From Winogradskyella aurantia (GTDB taxonomy: Bacteria > Bacteroidota > Bacteroidia > Flavobacteriales > Flavobacteriaceae): a stretch of DNA of 64,000 bases. Shown one piece after another: positions 35,181-44,874 of the stretch. The notes below the pieces were generated by a model. That model was not told the origin of the DNA. It saw only the letters and a program-made list of their open reading frames with translations, and did no database searches. Numbering within the stretch: position 1 is the first letter of the stretch; the number at the start of each line of letters is the position of its first letter. The stretch is taken from the NCBI RefSeq assembly GCF_002266855.1, contig NZ_NGJN01000004.1, positions 124,001 through 188,000 of the forward strand, read 5' to 3'. The translations under genes were made by a program, and so were the position numbers.

Positions 35181-36308
35181 ATGAATGACAAAATATGGTT
35201 GTCCTCACCCCACATGAGTGGCAAGGAACAATTCTACATAAAGCAAGCCTTTGATGCAAATTGGATAGCCCCTCTAGGTCCCAATGTTAATGGTTTTGAA
35301 AGCGATATTGAAAATTATCTAAATGAAGATATTCATGTAGCAGCGTTAGCTTCGGGAACTGCCGCCTTGCATCTTTCATTGATAATTCTTGGTGTTACTG
35401 CAGGAGATGAAGTCATTTGTCAAACTAAAACGTTCTCTGCTTCGGCTAATCCTATTGTTTATCAGGGCGCATCTCCGATTTTTGTGGATAGTGAACCTGA
35501 CACTTGGAATATCTGTCCAGAACAATTAGAACGAGCCGTTAAAGACAGGATTGCAAAAGGAAAGAAACCAAAAGCTATCATTGCGGTTCATTTGTATGGT
35601 ATGCCGTATAAGGTAAATGAAATTAGAGAAATTGCCGATAGATATGCCATACCAATCATAGAGGACAGTGCTGAAGCATTGGGCAGTTCTTATAAGAATC
35701 AAAAATGCGGAACTTTTGGGGATTTGTCTATTCTCTCATTCAACGGTAACAAAATAATAACTACGTCAGGAGGTGGTGCGTTGGTTTGTCGAACAAAGGA
35801 ACAGAAGCAAAAGGCAGTTTTCCTTTCCACCCAAGCCAGAGACGATGCACCTCACTACGAGCATACACATATTGGTTATAATTACAGGATGTCTAATATT
35901 GTTGCGGGTATAGGGCGTGGTCAAATGACCATTTTAGATAGCCATGTGGAAAAAAGAAGGTCAAATTTTGAGTTTTATAAAAAGGCTTTTAAAGATAACG
36001 ATGATATCTCTTTTTTGTTTGAACCAAAGGGTTACTTTTCTAACCGTTGGTTATCCTGTATTTCCTTACCTGATTATAACGTTCGTGAAGAAATTCGTTT
36101 AGCCTTAGGCAAGGAAAATATAGAGTCTAGGCCATTGTGGAAGCCTATGCATGCACAACCTGTATTTAAAGATGCTCCTAGTTATTTAAATGGAGTATCA
36201 GATGCTATATTTGAAACTGGATTATGTTTGCCTAGCGGTTCTAATCTTACTGAAAGTCAATTAGAACGCGTTACAACAACTATTAATCAATACTTCGCGG
36301 TATGTTAA
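35181..36308 (+). CDS. DegT/DnrJ/EryC1/StrS aminotransferase, PglE-like
   Basis: 375 residues. A PLP-dependent sugar aminotransferase, with GTAALHLSL (59-67), EDSAEALGSSY (161-171) and the Schiff-base lysine Lys191 in SFNGNKIITTSGGG. The phrase matches PglE-type enzymes, which aminate C4 of a UDP-4-keto-6-deoxy sugar. It overlaps the PglF/FlaA1-like dehydratase gene by 7 bp, so the two steps are encoded together. The acetyltransferase step (PglD) is not seen nearby. Confidence 0.93.
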   Translation: MNDKIWLSSPHMSGKEQFYIKQAFDANWIAPLGPNVNGFESDIENYLNEDIHVAALASGTAALHLSLIILGVTAGDEVICQTKTFSASANPIVYQGASPIFVDSEPDTWNICPEQLERAVKDRIAKGKKPKAIIAVHLYGMPYKVNEIREIADRYAIPIIEDSAEALGSSYKNQKCGTFGDLSILSFNGNKIITTSGGGALVCRTKEQKQKAVFLSTQARDDAPHYEHTHIGYNYRMSNIVAGIGRGQMTILDSHVEKRRSNFEFYKKAFKDNDDISFLFEPKGYFSNRWLSCISLPDYNVREEIRLALGKENIESRPLWKPMHAQPVFKDAPSYLNGVSDAIFETGLCLPSGSNLTESQLERVTTTINQYFAVC

Positions 36309-38197
36309 TTAAGTATCTCAACAAAATATCGGAGAAATACGCTTCTAAATGGTTGGTTTTGTTGTTTGACATAACCATCGTTCTGATTTCATTCTTTTTG
36401 GCTTACCTGATTCGCTTTAATTTCCAATTATCATTTGATTTAGGTTTGTTAATACACCAACTGCCATATATAGCAGTGGTTGCTGCCGTTAGTTTAGTTG
36501 CAGTTGGATCTTACAAAGGCGTTGTGCGATTTACAGGGTTTAAGGATATTGTAAACGTTATTATAGGTGCTAACATTATCGCTACGATTCTCATTTGCTC
36601 TACGTTTCTGAGCAGAAAATTACTGACAACCGATAGTGTATTTAATATTTCAGGTTCAATTATTTATATACACTTACTGCTAAACATACTTTTTCTGATT
36701 GGTGCCAAACTGTTTATTAAGTCACTTTATAATTACGTGACCCAAGATTCAAAAAGCACTTCAAATGTTTTAATTTTTGGAGCTGGTAGTTCAGGAATGC
36801 TAACCTATGACGCCATTCAGAACGACGCTAAGAATGGATTTAATGTTGTTGGATTTATAGATGATGACGAACGCAAGATTGGGAAAAAAATTAACTTACT
36901 TAAGGTCTTTAAATTGAGTGAAATCAATGATAAATACATTAAGAAAAACAATGTTCAGGATGTCATCATCTCCATACAAAATATTGACCCAGCAAGATTG
37001 CTTCAAATAACCGGAAGTCTATTTGCTTTGGGCCTGAAAGTTAAAATTGTCCCTCCCGTACAACATTGGATTGATGGTGACTTGAGCGTTGGTCAAATAA
37101 AGGAGGTTAAAATTGAAGACTTATTAGGTCGTGACCCTATCAATATTAAGAATCCAGATTTAGAGGAACAATACGACAATAAAGTTATTTTAATTACGGG
37201 CGCAGCAGGATCCATAGGTAGCGAAATCTCTAGAAAGATTAGCTTATACAACTTTAAAAAATTAATATTAGTTGACAATGCTGAATCTGCTTTATACGAT
37301 ATAGAGCAAGAATTTAAGCAGCAAGGCCTCTCCCAGATAGAAGCCATTGTTGCTGATGTTAGAAATAAAACAAGAATTGATCAAATATTCAATCAATATA
37401 AACCAAAAATCGTTTTCCACGCAGCAGCTTACAAACATGTCCCATTAATGGAAAGTAATCCTTACGAGGCTTTGAGTGTCAATATAAGTGGCACCAAGAA
37501 TGTCGCTGATATTTCTGTTAAGCATAGTGTAGATAAATTTGTGCTTATCTCCACTGATAAGGCTGTCAACCCAACTAATGTGATGGGTGCTACAAAGCGT
37601 ATCGCTGAACTTTACGTAACTTGCCTTAAAGGTAAAGGACATACCAAATTTATAACTACAAGGTTTGGAAACGTACTTGGGTCTAACGGCTCCGTCATCC
37701 CATTATTTAAAAAGCAGATTGAAAAGGGTGGACCACTAACCGTTACCCATAAAGAAATTACACGTTATTTCATGACCATTCCAGAGGCTTGTCAATTAGT
37801 GATTGAAGCTGCAGCAATGGGAAATGGTGGAGAGATTTTTGTTTTTGACATGGGGGAACCCATTAAAATTTTTAATTTGGCAACTAATATGATAATTTTA
37901 TCTGGTCTTCGCTATCCAGAGGACATAGATATAAAGATTACAGGCTTAAGACCAGGTGAAAAGATTTACGAAGAACTATTGGCAGATGGTGAAAACACTA
38001 AAAAGACCTATCACGACAAGATAATGATTGCAAAGTCAAGGTACGTAGACATTAACCATGTCGAAAAAGAAATTATAAAATTAACAAAAATGAATTCTTT
38101 GGTACAACCCTTAGAAATCGTTTCAACCATAAAATCCTTAATTCCTGAGTATATTTCAAATAATTCAACTTTTGAAGTATTAGATAAAAAAAAATAA
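36302..38197 (+). CDS. Membrane-bound UDP-sugar 4,6-dehydratase (PglF/WbpM/FlaA1-like)
   Basis: 631 residues: four N-terminal membrane helices (about 15-140), a first Rossmann domain (FGAGSSGMLTYDA near 159) and a C-terminal SDR dehydratase domain with NAD loop TGAAGSIG (299-306). The catalytic set is STDK (417-420) with Met428 and Lys432 (NVMGATKR), the S-M-K arrangement of WbpM/PglF in place of S-Y-K. It should convert UDP-GlcNAc to the 4-keto-6-deoxy sugar used by the preceding aminotransferase. It is followed by wza after 32 bp. Confidence 0.93.
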   Translation: MLIKYLNKISEKYASKWLVLLFDITIVLISFFLAYLIRFNFQLSFDLGLLIHQLPYIAVVAAVSLVAVGSYKGVVRFTGFKDIVNVIIGANIIATILICSTFLSRKLLTTDSVFNISGSIIYIHLLLNILFLIGAKLFIKSLYNYVTQDSKSTSNVLIFGAGSSGMLTYDAIQNDAKNGFNVVGFIDDDERKIGKKINLLKVFKLSEINDKYIKKNNVQDVIISIQNIDPARLLQITGSLFALGLKVKIVPPVQHWIDGDLSVGQIKEVKIEDLLGRDPINIKNPDLEEQYDNKVILITGAAGSIGSEISRKISLYNFKKLILVDNAESALYDIEQEFKQQGLSQIEAIVADVRNKTRIDQIFNQYKPKIVFHAAAYKHVPLMESNPYEALSVNISGTKNVADISVKHSVDKFVLISTDKAVNPTNVMGATKRIAELYVTCLKGKGHTKFITTRFGNVLGSNGSVIPLFKKQIEKGGPLTVTHKEITRYFMTIPEACQLVIEAAAMGNGGEIFVFDMGEPIKIFNLATNMIILSGLRYPEDIDIKITGLRPGEKIYEELLADGENTKKTYHDKIMIAKSRYVDINHVEKEIIKLTKMNSLVQPLEIVSTIKSLIPEYISNNSTFEVLDKKK

Positions 38198-38229
38198 AAC
38201 TTTAATTCACACAATACCATAATATAATT

Positions 38230-39012
38230 ATGAGAGTTCGTTTAATCTTAATTTTATTTGTAAATCTTATTCTGGTCTCGTCTTGTGGGTCTAGAAAAAA
38301 TATTGTTTATTTTCAAGATGAACCTATAAATGAAGGCGTGATAGTTTCACAGCCAAAGGAACTAATTTACAAGCCAGATGATATCTTGACGATTAATGTA
38401 GCTGCTTTAGACCCAGAAACGGTTAGACCTTTTAATCTTACGGTTCCAGCGAGTAATTCTACTGACGTAATACGTATACAAGCAAACCAACAATTACAGA
38501 CTTATCTAATTGATTATGAAGGCGATATAGATTTTCCTGTTTTAGGAAAGATAAAAGTTGCTGGACTTACTAGGCCCGAACTCACGGAACTTTTGACTAA
38601 GAGGATAAGTGAATACGTAAAAGATCCTATTGTAAATGTTCGGTTATCAAATTTTACAATAACAATAATAGGAGAGGTTAATAGACCTGGCTCATTTACA
38701 ATTCAAGATGAACGTATTACTATTTTGGAAGCTTTGGGTTTGGCTAGTGACTTAACAATTTTTGGTGAGCGAAAAGATGTTTTAGTTATAAGAGAAGTCG
38801 ATGGTGAAAAGAAATTTGCAAAAGTTGATTTACGGTCAATTAATACTATAAACTCACCCGTATACTATTTACAGCAAAATGATGTCATTTATGTGGCACC
38901 AAACAATGCTCGAGTACGGTCCTCAACATTTAATCAGAATAATTTAGTGCTTATTTCAGCCATTAGTACATTATCTACAATCGCGGCGCTTATTCTAGCT
39001 AATAGTAATTAA
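38230..39012 (+). CDS. Wza-type polysaccharide export lipoprotein
   Basis: 260 residues. A lipoprotein signal with lipobox LVSSC (Cys19), then the polysaccharide export domain (KPDDILTINVAALDPETVRPF; YLIDYEGDIDFPVLGKIKVAGLT) and a SLBB domain (ITIIGEVNRPGSFTI). The C-terminus holds a hydrophobic helix (about 237-256) ending LANSN. It should form the outer-membrane export channel with Wzc. Short Bacteroidota versions like this one have fewer SLBB domains than E. coli Wza. Confidence 0.93.
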   Translation: MRVRLILILFVNLILVSSCGSRKNIVYFQDEPINEGVIVSQPKELIYKPDDILTINVAALDPETVRPFNLTVPASNSTDVIRIQANQQLQTYLIDYEGDIDFPVLGKIKVAGLTRPELTELLTKRISEYVKDPIVNVRLSNFTITIIGEVNRPGSFTIQDERITILEALGLASDLTIFGERKDVLVIREVDGEKKFAKVDLRSINTINSPVYYLQQNDVIYVAPNNARVRSSTFNQNNLVLISAISTLSTIAALILANSN

Positions 39013-39029
39013 ATTACTTACCTTCTTTT

Positions 39030-41399
39030 ATGGATAAAAACCAAATATCAAATTCTGTTGACTTAAGGCAAAACGTAGAGCTCTACATATCACATTGGAA
39101 GATAATACTACTTTCTGTAATTATTTGTGTTTCCCTTGCATATACTCATTTACGCTATGCAACATCAATGTATAAAGCCAATGCCACAATCAAAATTAAG
39201 GATGATGGCCAAGCCAACAAGTTACCGACAAGTATGCTTGAAGGTGGCTCTCAAGCTATATTTGGTACGTCTAAAGGCATAGAAGACGAAATGAAAATTA
39301 TGCAATCACGTTCCTTACTTGAAACCGTTGTCAAAAATCTCAAACTTAATATTGGAATCTTTGAAAGAGGTAGTATAAAGGAGTTAGAACGCTATGAAAA
39401 TCCTCCTGTAAGTTTAAGTTTCTTTGAAAGCGACTCAATAATAAATTCCGTAAACTACGTGGTTTACATAAAAGTAAAATCGACAACAGATTTCTTATTA
39501 TTTAAAGATGACGGGGCCTCATTGATAGATAGAGACGAGAGTGAAGGTATTCTTCATGGTTTTGGCGAAAAGATTGAAACTAATTTTGGAGGTTTAGTGC
39601 TTACCCCAAACGTTGGGAAGTATGCGCCTAGAGTTGGAAGTAATATAAAAATTAAAATTGAGCCCATTCGAAAAGTCGTAGGAAAATATTCAAAAATGAT
39701 AGAACTTTCATCCGATAAAGAATCGAATATTATCAATTTAGGAATTAAAGAAACAAATCCGAAAAAAGCAATTGATATTTTAGATGAGGTCATAAAATCC
39801 TACAACGAAGATATACTTTCAGATAAAGAGGATGTAGTTAGGATAACTTCAGATTTTATAAACAACCGTTTGCAGAAGGTTTCAGAGGAGTTGGAACAAG
39901 TAGATTATACTGCAGAACAGCTTCAGAAAAAGAATCGATTAACCGCTTTAAATTCTCAAGCTGATATAAACATACAAAATGAAAAGGCCACACAATCTCA
40001 AATTGCAACTACCTCCAATAAAATTCAGTTAATTGAGTTTTTAGAGGAAGAGATAAGTGCTGAGGACCGACCTTCGGATATGCTACCTTCTGACATCGGA
40101 ATAGGTGACCCAAACACCGCACAGGTCACACAACGCTATAACGAATTGGTTAGGGAACGTGATAGACTATTGAAAAACTCAAGTGAAAAAAATCCCGTTG
40201 TAGCCAATTTAAATGATCAAATCGACGCACTTAAGCAAAACCTGAAGAGCTCTCTCCAAAATATGAAGGAGACCTCTCAATTAACCCTAGAAAATTTGAC
40301 TAAAGAACGTAATCGAATAAGTGGTCAATTGTATGCGGCGCCTACAAAGGCTAGGCAATTTAGGGATATTAAAAGACAACAGGACATAAAGGAGTCACTT
40401 TATCTTTACCTTCTTCAAAGACGAGAAGAATCTGCTATAAAACTAGGAATGTACACACCGAATGCTAAAATAATTGACAGCGCTTATTCCTCCTACATGC
40501 CAGTGGCGCCAAATAAAATGATTACTTATTTAGCAGCTATTCTTTTTGGTTTAGCAATACCTATTGGTTTTATTATTATTACCGACTTATTAGACACTAG
40601 GCTATACAACAAAAATGATCTTCTTTCTATTTTAAGCATACCCTACTTAGGCGACATACCTAAAACTTCGAAAAAGGAAAAATTAATTAAAAAAGTTGAT
40701 TACTCGTCCAAAGCAGAAGCTTTTAGAATATTGAGATCGAACATAGATTTTATGCTAAAAGATGTTAAGACTAAGTCCAAAAAGTTATTTGTTACCTCTA
40801 CTAAAGCACAAGAAGGTAAATCACACACCAGTGTTAATTTGGCATCATCAATATCTTATTCCAATAAACGTGTCTTAATCATTGAAATGGATATAAGGAT
40901 TCCAAAAATTTTAAACTATTTAAATATAAAATCAACCAACAAAGTTGGATTGACCGACTATATCATAGACAAATCCATCATTCCTGAGGATATTGTTGTT
41001 AACCATCCTGATAATTCTTGTCTTGATATAATTCCCTCTGGCACAATTCCACCGAATCCAGCTGAACTCTTGATGAGTGATCGCGTAGGAGAACTATTTC
41101 AGTATTTTGAGAATAAATACGACTATATAGTTGCGGATACTTCAGCTGTAGGTTTAGTAAGTGATACCCTTTTAATATCTAAATATGCTGATATGTTCAT
41201 CTACGTAGTAAGTGCTGATAATGTTGATAAACGCCAACTGAAACATGTAATTGAACCATTGTATGAAGATAACCGACTACCGAGGTTGAGTTTACTGCTT
41301 AATGGCGTCTCATCTGGTAAAAAAGGCTATGGGTATGGTTATGGCTACGGGTATGGCAATAGCCCAGGAAAAAAGAAGAAGTGGTACCAAAGAAATTAA
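39030..41399 (+). CDS. Wzc-type tyrosine autokinase / chain-length regulator
   Basis: 789 residues. N-terminal Wzz domain with a membrane helix near 25-42, long coiled-coil region (about 260-420), a second helix near 500-520, then a BY-kinase domain: Walker A in TKAQEGKS (593-598 is AQEGKS), Walker A' in VLIIEMDIRIPK, and VADTSAVGLVSD. The C-terminus has a tyrosine ladder, five GY pairs (KKGYGYGYGYGYGNS), the likely autophosphorylation cluster. It controls polymer length and export with Wza and ends the locus; no Wzb-type phosphatase is adjacent. Confidence 0.94.
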   Translation: MDKNQISNSVDLRQNVELYISHWKIILLSVIICVSLAYTHLRYATSMYKANATIKIKDDGQANKLPTSMLEGGSQAIFGTSKGIEDEMKIMQSRSLLETVVKNLKLNIGIFERGSIKELERYENPPVSLSFFESDSIINSVNYVVYIKVKSTTDFLLFKDDGASLIDRDESEGILHGFGEKIETNFGGLVLTPNVGKYAPRVGSNIKIKIEPIRKVVGKYSKMIELSSDKESNIINLGIKETNPKKAIDILDEVIKSYNEDILSDKEDVVRITSDFINNRLQKVSEELEQVDYTAEQLQKKNRLTALNSQADINIQNEKATQSQIATTSNKIQLIEFLEEEISAEDRPSDMLPSDIGIGDPNTAQVTQRYNELVRERDRLLKNSSEKNPVVANLNDQIDALKQNLKSSLQNMKETSQLTLENLTKERNRISGQLYAAPTKARQFRDIKRQQDIKESLYLYLLQRREESAIKLGMYTPNAKIIDSAYSSYMPVAPNKMITYLAAILFGLAIPIGFIIITDLLDTRLYNKNDLLSILSIPYLGDIPKTSKKEKLIKKVDYSSKAEAFRILRSNIDFMLKDVKTKSKKLFVTSTKAQEGKSHTSVNLASSISYSNKRVLIIEMDIRIPKILNYLNIKSTNKVGLTDYIIDKSIIPEDIVVNHPDNSCLDIIPSGTIPPNPAELLMSDRVGELFQYFENKYDYIVADTSAVGLVSDTLLISKYADMFIYVVSADNVDKRQLKHVIEPLYEDNRLPRLSLLLNGVSSGKKGYGYGYGYGYGNSPGKKKKWYQRN

Positions 41400-41421
41400 A
41401 CTATTTCCTTTTTATAATGCA

Positions 41422-42594
41422 CTAAATCTTTCGCCGCAGTCTTTCTTTTTTCAGTAATGACAATTCCCTGCTTGTCTGCCCGGCAACAGAGGTGTTCTCT
41501 TCTGCCCTTCTAATAAGATAGGGCATAACATCTTTTACAGGACCGAAAGGGATGTATTTAGATACGTTGTAACCCTCTGCGGCCAAATTAAAACTAATAT
41601 GGTCACTCATCCCATAAAGCTGACCAAACCATACATTGTTATTACTTTTAGATATACCATATGCCTCCATCAACTCCATGGCATAATAACAACTATTCTC
41701 GTTATGGGTACCAATAAAGACGGCTATGTCATTAAGATTATCTAAGATATACTTTAATGTATTATTAAAATGATCGTCAGTGGCTTTCTTATTCTCACAA
41801 ATAGGTGATTTGTAGCCTTTTTCCTCAGCTCTTTGCCGTTCCTTTTCCATATAAGCACCTCGTACAATCTTAACTCCTATTTTAAAGCCTTGATCTTTTG
41901 CACGTTTGTGAAGGGATTTCAAATAATCTAGTCTATCCCACCGATAACATTGAAGCGTGTTATAGACGATTGGCTTTTCACTGTTATATCTGCGCATCAT
42001 TTCCTCAACCAAATCATCAGCCGCATCTTGCATCCAACTCTCTTCACTGTCAATAAGGACTTCCACATCCCTTTCCTTTGCTAATTTACACACCGTATCG
42101 AACCTCTTAACAATCCTGCCCCATTCTTCCTCTTCCACTTTGGTAAATTCTAGTCCTTCCGTTTTTTTCTGGTACAGGTAAAATCGACCAAACCCAGAAG
42201 GCTTAAAAACAACAATTGGCATAGCCTCTCTTTCATCACAAAAATCAATAATCTTTAAAATTTTTTCCAAAGCACCGTCAAATTGGTTATCTATTTCCTT
42301 GCCCTCTACGGAATAGTCCAAAACCGAACTCACTCCTTCAGTATATAAATTATCTATAACGGGTAAGCAATCCTCCTCACTTACGCCGCCACAAAAATGA
42401 TCAAAAACGGTTGATCTAATAAGACCTTCAACTGGTAAATTCGCGTTTAAAGCCAATTTAGTAGCCACCGTTCCAATTTTAACGAGTGGCTGGGAAGAAA
42501 TCATCTTAAATAGGAAATATGCGCGTTCAAGCTCTGAATCAGATTTTAAGGTAAAAGCCGTAGCAGTATTTTCAAATAGGGATCGATTAATCAT
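41422..42594 (-). CDS. putA: Proline dehydrogenase
   Basis: 390 residues, the single-domain FAD-dependent proline dehydrogenase that oxidises proline to pyrroline-5-carboxylate. A TIM barrel is suggested by IKVVRGAYMEKERQRA-type text (GVKIVRGAYMEKER near 240), ESWMQDAADDLVEE, and VFIGTHNENSCYYAMEL. The C-terminal RRAEENTSVAGQTSRELSLL is typical of this family. No P5C dehydrogenase lies beside it. It is convergent with wzc across 22 bp and has its own -7 element. Confidence 0.93.
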   Translation of the reverse strand: MINRSLFENTATAFTLKSDSELERAYFLFKMISSQPLVKIGTVATKLALNANLPVEGLIRSTVFDHFCGGVSEEDCLPVIDNLYTEGVSSVLDYSVEGKEIDNQFDGALEKILKIIDFCDEREAMPIVVFKPSGFGRFYLYQKKTEGLEFTKVEEEEWGRIVKRFDTVCKLAKERDVEVLIDSEESWMQDAADDLVEEMMRRYNSEKPIVYNTLQCYRWDRLDYLKSLHKRAKDQGFKIGVKIVRGAYMEKERQRAEEKGYKSPICENKKATDDHFNNTLKYILDNLNDIAVFIGTHNENSCYYAMELMEAYGISKSNNNVWFGQLYGMSDHISFNLAAEGYNVSKYIPFGPVKDVMPYLIRRAEENTSVAGQTSRELSLLKKERLRRKI

Positions 42595-42614
42595 AGACTT
42601 ATAAAGTAATGTTA

Positions 42615-42622
42615 CAAATATA
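42615..42622 (-). promoter_or_regulatory. -7 promoter element for proline dehydrogenase
   Basis: Minus-strand TATATTTG, an exact TAnnTTTG match 21 bp before the ATG at 42594, in the 99-bp divergent gap with aroB. Confidence 0.5.
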
Positions 42623-42693
42623 TTTATTCTTCAACTTAGTTTTTTTATAAAATCTAAGTAATTTCATACCCTTAAAATTAGCTATCCTCAAAC

Positions 42694-43767
42694 ATGGAAT
42701 CAATCACCACGAAAAGCGCTATAGTCCACTTCAATACTAAAGTCTATACAGAATTAAATGCATATATAAAAAAAACAAATCCATCGAAGATTTTCGTTCT
42801 TGTTGATACTAATACACATGAATATTGTCTTCCTCAATTTTTAGCCAATATGGAATCTGGTAATATAGTGGTTGAGGTAATGGAAATGCCAGAAGGCGAA
42901 GACCATAAAACCATAGATATCTGCACAGGTGTCTGGGATGCCATGGCAGAATATTATGCTGATAGAAAGAGCTTAATGATTAATCTTGGCGGTGGCGTTG
43001 TGACTGATTTGGGTGGGTTTGTAGCTAGCACCTACATGCGTGGAATTGACTATATAAACGTCCCTACGTCCCTTCTAGCTATGGTTGACGCTTCAGTAGG
43101 AGGTAAAACCGGTGTGGATTTAGGTAGTTTAAAAAATTTAGTCGGTGTTATAAATGAAGGAAGCATGGTGTTGATAGACACCTCATTTCTTGAGACCCTA
43201 CCTCAAAACCATATGGTTTCTGGTTATGCCGAAATGTTAAAGCATGGCTTAATTTTCAACAAACCGTACTGGAAATCCTTGATAAACCTGAAAAACTTGG
43301 ATATCTCAGCATTAGATCAACTCATTTATGATTCAGTAGTCATTAAAAATAATATAGTTAGTGAGGATCCGAATGAGAAAGGTTTACGAAAAATTCTGAA
43401 TTTTGGTCATACGCTAGGACACGCTATTGAGAGCTATTTTCTTGAAAATGCTGACAAAACTCCTTTGCTTCACGGTCAGGCCATTGCTATTGGCATGATT
43501 CTGGAAGCCTATATTTCTACTAAAATTTGTAGTTTATCTCAAGAGTCCCTTGAAAATATTACATCGGCTATTTTAGTTTCATTTGATAAGGTTGAGATAA
43601 ATGATTTAGATATTAGTCTCATCATCCAATTGCTAAAGCATGACAAGAAAAACAGCCATGGTATTGTAAAATTTGTTCTTTTAGACGCCATAGGAGAGCC
43701 CAAAATAGACTGTGAAGCAAGCAATGCTTTAATTCTTGACGCTTTCAATTATTACAATCAAAGGTAA
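42694..43767 (+). CDS. aroB: 3-dehydroquinate synthase
   Basis: 357 residues. The second enzyme of the shikimate pathway, converting DAHP to 3-dehydroquinate with NAD+ and a divalent metal. Features: PEGEDHKTIDICTGVWDAM, LGGGVVTDLGGFVASTYMRGI, NVPTSLLAMVDASVGGKTGVDL and metal-binding NFGHTLGHAIES. Length and motif order are normal. Its 3' end overlaps the convergent DinB-like gene by 10 bp. Confidence 0.97.
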   Translation: MESITTKSAIVHFNTKVYTELNAYIKKTNPSKIFVLVDTNTHEYCLPQFLANMESGNIVVEVMEMPEGEDHKTIDICTGVWDAMAEYYADRKSLMINLGGGVVTDLGGFVASTYMRGIDYINVPTSLLAMVDASVGGKTGVDLGSLKNLVGVINEGSMVLIDTSFLETLPQNHMVSGYAEMLKHGLIFNKPYWKSLINLKNLDISALDQLIYDSVVIKNNIVSEDPNEKGLRKILNFGHTLGHAIESYFLENADKTPLLHGQAIAIGMILEAYISTKICSLSQESLENITSAILVSFDKVEINDLDISLIIQLLKHDKKNSHGIVKFVLLDAIGEPKIDCEASNALILDAFNYYNQR

Positions 43768-44273
43768 CGTTCTTTGATGATTTGAATATGGTGATTTTCA
43801 TGGCCAGCAAGAATATAACCGATGGCCCTAACGGATATAGAAGAACCACTAGCCTGACCAATTCTTGTTAAGTCCTCAGAACTAAAGTTTTCATATAGAC
43901 TTATGGTAGATTGCCTTACTGCCTTGTATTCTAACACTAGGCTTTCCATGGTGCGCGAGAGTGCGTTTGCAGACAACACATAATCATCTTGATCAAATCC
44001 AGCCATTTCTGTCATATCGTTCCTCCCAATTCTCAGCGCTCTATAGGCAAAAATACGCTCGGTATCAATAACATGAAGTAAAATATCCTTTACAGTCCAT
44101 TTGTCCTTGGCATAAGTATACTGTTGCTTATGCCTTGGAATAGATCTATAGAAGTTCATGACGCCTTTAAGATTTTGACCTAACCCCTTCAAAATATCCT
44201 GATCAGTAGCTTTTTCTATATACCCCTGGTAGTAAGGACTGTATTCTTTGGAACTTAAAATATCGGTAATCAT
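43758..44273 (-). CDS. DinB-like/YfiT-type putative metal-dependent hydrolase
   Basis: 171 residues from the ATG at 44273. The frame can be read back to 44303, but that start sits inside the upstream gene's terminator, so the shorter form is preferred. It is a four-helix DinB_2 protein with the three metal-binding histidines expected: VKDILLHVIDTERIFAYRALR in the middle and AGHENHHIQIIKERY at the end. Family members bind metals and some act as thiol-S-transferases; the role here is unknown. It is convergent with aroB. Confidence 0.85.
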   Translation of the reverse strand: MITDILSSKEYSPYYQGYIEKATDQDILKGLGQNLKGVMNFYRSIPRHKQQYTYAKDKWTVKDILLHVIDTERIFAYRALRIGRNDMTEMAGFDQDDYVLSANALSRTMESLVLEYKAVRQSTISLYENFSSEDLTRIGQASGSSISVRAIGYILAGHENHHIQIIKERYL

Positions 44274-44291
44274 AACTTCAAAAATAAAAAA

Positions 44292-44316
44292 ACCCTTAAC
44301 CATTTAGGCTAAGGGT
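44292..44316 (-). terminator. Rho-independent terminator after the Lrp/AsnC gene
   Basis: ACCCTTAACC (44292-44301) pairs with GGCTAAGGGT (44307-44316), one mismatch, loop ATTTA. On the minus strand it is followed by a T run (complement of 44286-44292). It lies 20 bp past the stop of the Lrp gene. Confidence 0.85.
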
Positions 44317-44336
44317 GGTATAACTGGTTTTGGTTG

Positions 44337-44816
44337 TCAGAGTTCGTTGAAAATTGTATGCATCAAACGCTTTTTATCGTTTATGCTTTCTTCTAAAGAA
44401 ATCATGGTTTCGGTCCTGTACACCCCTTCAATATCGTCTAACATGAAAATAATTTCCTTAGCATGCATTGTATCTTTAGCTCTTATTTTACAGAAGATAT
44501 TAAACTTTCCGGTTGTTATATGGGCAACTGTTACATAGGGAATGTTATTAATGCGTTCCAATACAAATTTGGTTTGTGAGGTGTTTTGAAGAAAAACGCC
44601 AACATAGGCGATAAAGGCATAGCCTAATTTTTTATAGTCTAGGGTTAAGGAGGAGCCTTTAATAATACCTGCTTCTTCCATTTTTTTTACTCTCACATGG
44701 ACCGTACCCGCAGAAATCAATAAGTTTTTGGCAATATCAGTAAAAGGAATCCGCGTATTATCAATCAACATATCCAAGATTTGGTGATCAATTTCGTCTA
44801 ATTTAAACTTTCCCAT
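44337..44816 (-). CDS. Lrp/AsnC family transcriptional regulator
   Basis: 159 residues: N-terminal winged helix (LDEIDHQILDMLIDNTRIPFTDIAKNLLISAGTVHVRVKKMEEAGII) and C-terminal RAM effector domain (FIAYVGVFLQNTSQTKFVLERI, VTTGKFNIFCKIRAKD-type text). Such regulators sense amino acids or related ligands and assemble as octamers. Neighbours are a peptidase and, further away, proline dehydrogenase, so an amino-acid signal is plausible. It has its own -7 element and terminator. Confidence 0.94.
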   Translation of the reverse strand: MGKFKLDEIDHQILDMLIDNTRIPFTDIAKNLLISAGTVHVRVKKMEEAGIIKGSSLTLDYKKLGYAFIAYVGVFLQNTSQTKFVLERINNIPYVTVAHITTGKFNIFCKIRAKDTMHAKEIIFMLDDIEGVYRTETMISLEESINDKKRLMHTIFNEL

Positions 44817-44840
44817 ATTGTATAATTTTTAAATTATACG

Positions 44841-44848
44841 CAAAAATA
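44841..44848 (-). promoter_or_regulatory. -7 promoter element for the Lrp/AsnC gene
   Basis: Minus-strand TATTTTTG (exact TAnnTTTG), 24 bp before the ATG at 44816. An AT inverted repeat (TATAATTT ... AAATTATA, 44821-44838) lies between it and the start and could serve autoregulation. Confidence 0.5.
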
Positions 44849-44874
44849 AGAGATTTTTATTAGGGATTACGCAT

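Noticed and set aside
44274-44303. Longer DinB-like protein starting at 44303
   Set aside because: That start lies in the loop of the Lrp gene's terminator; the ATG at 44273 starts the recognisable domain.
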